A stretch of DNA of 8,590 bases from an uncultured bacterium (GTDB lineage Bacteria > Actinomycetota > Coriobacteriia > Coriobacteriales > Coriobacteriaceae): the NCBI GenBank assembly GCA_905215835.1, contig CAJMRR010000085.1, positions 1 through 8,590 of the forward strand. The letters run 5' to 3'. The position numbers and the translations under genes are program-made. Positions 5,815 to 8,590 of the stretch are shown here, piece after piece (positions within the stretch are counted from its first letter, which is position 1; every line of letters begins with the position of its first letter). Below the pieces are notes generated by a model, which ran no database searches, had not been told where the DNA came from, and worked only from the letters and a program-made list of their open reading frames with translations.

Positions 5815-7293
5815 TTAGAGCAGCACGCAGGCGACGGTCAGGATGACGGCGCAGACGACGGAGAGAGCGACGATGAGCTTAAGGGCAAACTTGAGCCAGG
5901 TCGTCCACTCGATCTTGGCCAGGGCGAGACCGCCCATAATGGCGCCGGAGGTCGGGGTGAACAGGTTCACGACACCGATGGCGGCGGAGAAGATCATGAC
6001 CATGACCTCGGGCGAGAAGCCGAGCTTAACAGCCAGCGGTCCCATGATGGGCATGGAGACGGTGGCCATACCGGAGGTCGAGGGGATCAGGAAGGACAGG
6101 CCGAAGTAGACCAGGAAGCTCATGGGAGCGAAGATCACGCCGGACAGGCCAGCCAGGGCATTGGCGGCAGCGTCGAGGACGAAGACGTCGAGGCCGGTGT
6201 TAGCCATGAGGACGGAGATACCACGGGCGAGAGCGATGACGAGAACAACGGACATCATGTCGGCAGCGCCGGTGATGAAGGTGTTAACGATCTGCTTCTC
6301 GGACAGGCCACCGATGATACCGATCAGGACAGCCATGAGGAAGAACCAGGTGGAAGCCTCGTCGAAGTACCACTGGCCAATGGGCAGGCCGGTGATCAGG
6401 GCAGACCAGCCCTGGACGACGGCGTTACCGTCGGCGTCGTAGACAGCGCCAGCGTCGAAGAAGTTGGCGACGCCCTCGTTGAGGTCGGCCAGCGGAATGA
6501 AGCCGACGATCATGACGACGAAGGTGAAGGCGAAGGCGATCAGAACACCCTTCTGACGACCGGTGAGCTTGACCTCCTTGTGGACCTCGGAAGCAGCCTT
6601 GCCGTGAGCCTCTTCGGCGTCCTTGAGCTCCTGCATCGACAGGATGGTGGAACCCTTGTCAGCCTTGACCTTCTTGGCATAGTTCATCACGAAGACGATG
6701 GACATAGCGGTAGTGACAATCCACAGGACGGCACCGAGGCCGATGATGATGGACTGGTTGACCTCAATGCCAACACCGGTCAGAGCGTCGACGGCAGCGC
6801 CGACGGCGAACGGGTTAACCGTGGAGCCCAGGCAGCCGCAGCCAGCGCCGAGCAGGACGGTAGCGGCACCGACCATGGGGTCGAAGCCAGCAGCCATCAT
6901 GGTAGCGGCGAGCAGGGCGTAGAAGGGAACGGTCTCCTCGCACATACCATAGGTAGTACCACCGAGGGAGAAGATGAGCATAAGGACGGGAATGAGCATG
7001 ATCTCGTTGCCCTTAAGCTTCTGCACCAGAACGGCGATGCCGTTGTCCAGGGCGCCGGTCTCGGTCATCATACCGAGGAAGCCGCCCAGGATCATAACGA
7101 AGAGGCAGACGGGCAGAGCGTCAGCGAAGCCCAGGATCGGGGCGGTGCAGAAATCGCTCAGGCGGGCTGCGGTAACCGCGCCGCCGGACGTGCCGGAGAC
7201 GATAACGGTAATCACTGCAACAATTGCCAGCAGAGCTAGAAGAATGGTGAACGATGAAGGCATACCGCGCTTTTTCTTAGCGGTCTCAGTCAT
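5815..7293 (-). CDS. yfcC: YfcC/DcuC-family carrier, probable arginine/ornithine antiporter
   Basis: Integral membrane protein of 492 residues that probably brings arginine in and ornithine out for the arginine deiminase pathway. A short basic cytoplasmic N-terminus (MTETAKKKRG) precedes the first membrane segment (about 15-33). About a dozen hydrophobic segments follow in two halves, split by a charged cytoplasmic loop (about 205-248). Family signature blocks are GGTTYGMCEETVPFY (111-125), GCLGSTVNPFAVG (153-165), IPSTSGMATVSMPIMG (403-418) and NLFTPTSGAIMGG (443-455). ATG 7293 has AAGGGGGG nine bases upstream; an earlier ATG at 7302 abuts that site. It is the last gene after arcA and arcB. 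Family members were first labelled C4-dicarboxylate carriers, so peptide, ornithine/citrulline or dicarboxylate transport remains possible; the arginine role is inferred from context. Codon use is strongly biased, suggesting high expression. Confidence 0.88.
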   Translation of the reverse strand: MTETAKKKRGMPSSFTILLALLAIVAVITVIVSGTSGGAVTAARLSDFCTAPILGFADALPVCLFVMILGGFLGMMTETGALDNGIAVLVQKLKGNEIMLIPVLMLIFSLGGTTYGMCEETVPFYALLAATMMAAGFDPMVGAATVLLGAGCGCLGSTVNPFAVGAAVDALTGVGIEVNQSIIIGLGAVLWIVTTAMSIVFVMNYAKKVKADKGSTILSMQELKDAEEAHGKAASEVHKEVKLTGRQKGVLIAFAFTFVVMIVGFIPLADLNEGVANFFDAGAVYDADGNAVVQGWSALITGLPIGQWYFDEASTWFFLMAVLIGIIGGLSEKQIVNTFITGAADMMSVVLVIALARGISVLMANTGLDVFVLDAAANALAGLSGVIFAPMSFLVYFGLSFLIPSTSGMATVSMPIMGPLAVKLGFSPEVMVMIFSAAIGVVNLFTPTSGAIMGGLALAKIEWTTWLKFALKLIVALSVVCAVILTVACVLL

Positions 7294-7393
7294 GGTTCTC
7301 ATCCCCCCTTCATAAATCATTTAACTTTCTCGCGCGAAGCGGATCTTCCGTGCCGTGCCCACCGCCCGACGCGAGATATTTACCAGACAAAGC

Positions 7394-7425
7394 CGCTCGG
7401 GGTGTGCAGCAATACACCCCGAGCG
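7394..7425 (-). terminator. Hairpin between arcB and carrier gene, partial terminator
   Basis: A perfect 12-bp stem CGCTCGGGGTGT/ACACCCCGAGCG (7394-7405/7414-7425) with an 8-nt loop begins 15 bases after the arcB stop. On the minus strand it is followed only by GGCTTTG, a poor T tract. It probably acts as a leaky terminator or protects the 3' end of the upstream message, lowering expression of the membrane carrier relative to the enzymes. Confidence 0.6.
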
Positions 7426-7440
7426 AGATGCTAGATGCTC

Positions 7441-8436
7441 TTACTTGAGCGTGGCGTACATGACAGCCTTGATGGTGTGCATGCGGTTCTCGGCCTCGTC
7501 GAAGACCTTGGAAGCGGGGCTCTCGAAGACCTCGTCGGTGACCTCCTGCTCGGTGATGCCGAACTGCTCGCACTTCTCGGCGCCAATCGTGGTGTTGGTG
7601 TCGTGGAAGCTGGGCAGGCAGTGCAGGAAGATGGCACCCGGGTTGGCCATAGCCATGACCTCAGAGGTGACACGATACGGGGTGAGCTGAGCGATGCGCT
7701 CGGCCCAAACCTCGTCAGGCTCGCCCATGGAGACCCACACGTCGGTGTAGATAACGTCGGCACCGGTGACGCCGTCCTTGACGTCGGTGGTCAGCTTGAT
7801 GGTGCAGCCGTTGGCCTCGGCGATGGGCTTGCAGGCCTCGATGACGTCGTCAGCGGGCATGCACTCCTCGGGGCCGCAGGCCACGAAGTTCATGCCGAGC
7901 TTGGAGCAGACGACCATGAGGGAGCGAGCAACGTTGTTCTTGCAGTCGCCCATGAAGACGAGGGTCTTGCCCTTGATGTCGTAGTTGAAGTTCTCCTGGA
8001 CGGTCAGGATGTCGGCGAGCATCTGAGTGGGGTGCCACTCGGTGGTCAGGCCGTTCCACACGGGCACGCCGGACTTAGCGGCGAGCTCCTCGACGTCGTC
8101 CTGGGCAAAGCCACGGAACTCGATGCCGTCATACATGCGGCCGAGAACGCGGGCGGTGTCCTCAATGGACTCCTTCTTGCCCATCTGCGACGAACCGGGA
8201 TCGAGGTAGGTGACGCCCATGCCCAGATCCATGCCGCCGACCTCGAAGGCGCAGCGGGTACGAGTGGAGGTCTTCTGGAAGAGCAGAACGATGTTCTTGC
8301 CCTCGAGATAGCGGTGCGGAACGCCAGCGCGCTTCATGTCCTTGAAGTTCTTGGAAAGCTTGAGCAAGTACTCGATCTCCTCGGTGGAGAGGTCGAGGAG
8401 CTTGAGGAAGCTACGGCCGGAGAGGTTAACACCCAT
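7441..8436 (-). CDS. arcB: Ornithine carbamoyltransferase, catabolic (arginine deiminase pathway)
   Basis: In this pathway it converts citrulline and phosphate to ornithine and carbamoyl phosphate; it is a cytoplasmic oligomer. The 331-residue length is typical. Carbamoyl-phosphate-binding STRTR is at 57-61 with FEVGGMDLGM following, and HPTQ at 135-138 after VWNGLTTEW. The ornithine-binding domain shows FMGDCKNNVARSL (161-173), the SMGE loop (237-240), FLHCLP with the key Cys at 273 (270-275) and R318 in ENRMHTIKAVM. ATG 8436 has AAAGGA eight bases upstream; the frame stays open upstream but runs into the intergenic hairpins. Sequence alone does not separate ArcB from biosynthetic ArgF; the catabolic role is inferred from arcA upstream and the carrier downstream. 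Codon use is highly biased, indicating strong expression. Confidence 0.95.
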   Translation of the reverse strand: MGVNLSGRSFLKLLDLSTEEIEYLLKLSKNFKDMKRAGVPHRYLEGKNIVLLFQKTSTRTRCAFEVGGMDLGMGVTYLDPGSSQMGKKESIEDTARVLGRMYDGIEFRGFAQDDVEELAAKSGVPVWNGLTTEWHPTQMLADILTVQENFNYDIKGKTLVFMGDCKNNVARSLMVVCSKLGMNFVACGPEECMPADDVIEACKPIAEANGCTIKLTTDVKDGVTGADVIYTDVWVSMGEPDEVWAERIAQLTPYRVTSEVMAMANPGAIFLHCLPSFHDTNTTIGAEKCEQFGITEQEVTDEVFESPASKVFDEAENRMHTIKAVMYATLK

Positions 8437-8481
8437 GGTTCGTTTCCTTTCGAAAAAATGAATTACGTAAGTACTAGTGTT

Positions 8482-8529
8482 GCCCGTTTGACGGGCGAAA
8501 CCGGTGCGGTTGTAGGGGGACCGCACCGG
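8482..8529 (-). other. Two tandem hairpins between arcA and arcB
   Basis: The stem CCGGTGCGGT/ACCGCACCGG (8501-8510/8520-8529, perfect 10 bp, 9-nt loop) starts 12 bases after the arcA stop and is followed on the minus strand by TTTC. Directly after it comes GCCCGT/ACGGGC (8482-8487/8491-8496) with a 3-nt loop. The T runs are too short for an efficient terminator, so partial termination or mRNA processing and stabilisation is likely. No clear promoter for arcB was found in the remaining bases. Confidence 0.55.
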
Positions 8530-8541
8530 AAACGGAAAGAC

Positions 8542-8590
8542 TTAGAGGTCCTCGCGCCAGAAGGGCATGCTCATGCAGCGCGGGCCGCCG
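8542..8590 (-). CDS. arcA: Arginine deiminase, C-terminal end (partial)
   Basis: Only the last 15 codons and the TAA stop are inside the window, with the rest lying beyond the right edge. They read GGPRCMSMPFWREDL, which matches the invariant end of arginine deiminase, including the catalytic cysteine in the GGxRCMSMP motif that attacks the guanidinium carbon of arginine. The enzyme hydrolyses arginine to citrulline and ammonia and opens the pathway completed by arcB downstream. The promoter and any regulator of the operon lie outside the window. Confidence 0.88.
   Translation of the reverse strand, partial: GGPRCMSMPFWREDL

Overview
The window looks like chromosomal DNA from a GC-rich Gram-positive of the class Coriobacteriia, probably Collinsella or a close relative. 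That placement is an inference from codon use, strong purine-rich ribosome binding sites, intrinsic terminators and the gene set (arginine deiminase genes with a YfcC-type carrier, a DUF1846 protein, pyrG followed by xerD). It was not tested by any search. All recognised genes lie on the minus strand, so transcription runs from high to low coordinates.

Right part (8590 to about 5540): the end of an arginine deiminase operon. In transcription order it holds the last 15 codons of arginine deiminase (arcA, cut by the window edge), catabolic ornithine carbamoyltransferase (arcB, argF family) and a YfcC/DcuC-family membrane carrier that probably exchanges arginine for ornithine. Together these would import arginine, deiminate it to citrulline and split citrulline to ornithine and carbamoyl phosphate. 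Carbamate kinase (arcC), which makes the ATP, is not in the window. Every gene junction here carries GC-rich perfect hairpins. The 3' side of the carrier gene has an unusually dense run of hairpins ending in a strong terminator embedded in a longer imperfect palindrome.

Middle (5540 to 3720): a non-coding stretch with a 69-bp near-perfect inverted repeat (26-nt arms), then a DUF1846 gene with its own -10 box and a clear terminator.

Left-middle (3720 to 300): a small winged-helix regulator with its own terminator, then pyrG (CTP synthase) and xerD (site-specific tyrosine recombinase). xerD starts at a GTG two bases past the pyrG stop, so the two are probably translationally coupled. The unit ends in a terminator with a perfect 20-bp stem.

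Left edge (1 to 305): non-coding DNA between apparently convergent units. It holds a likely plus-strand terminator from a gene outside the window, a G-quadruplex-forming tract on the minus strand, an AT-rich perfect palindrome and further hairpins. No CRISPR array, tRNA, rRNA, transposase or prophage gene was seen. The coding content is mostly ordinary housekeeping and catabolic genes; the items most worth a second look are the intergenic structures.
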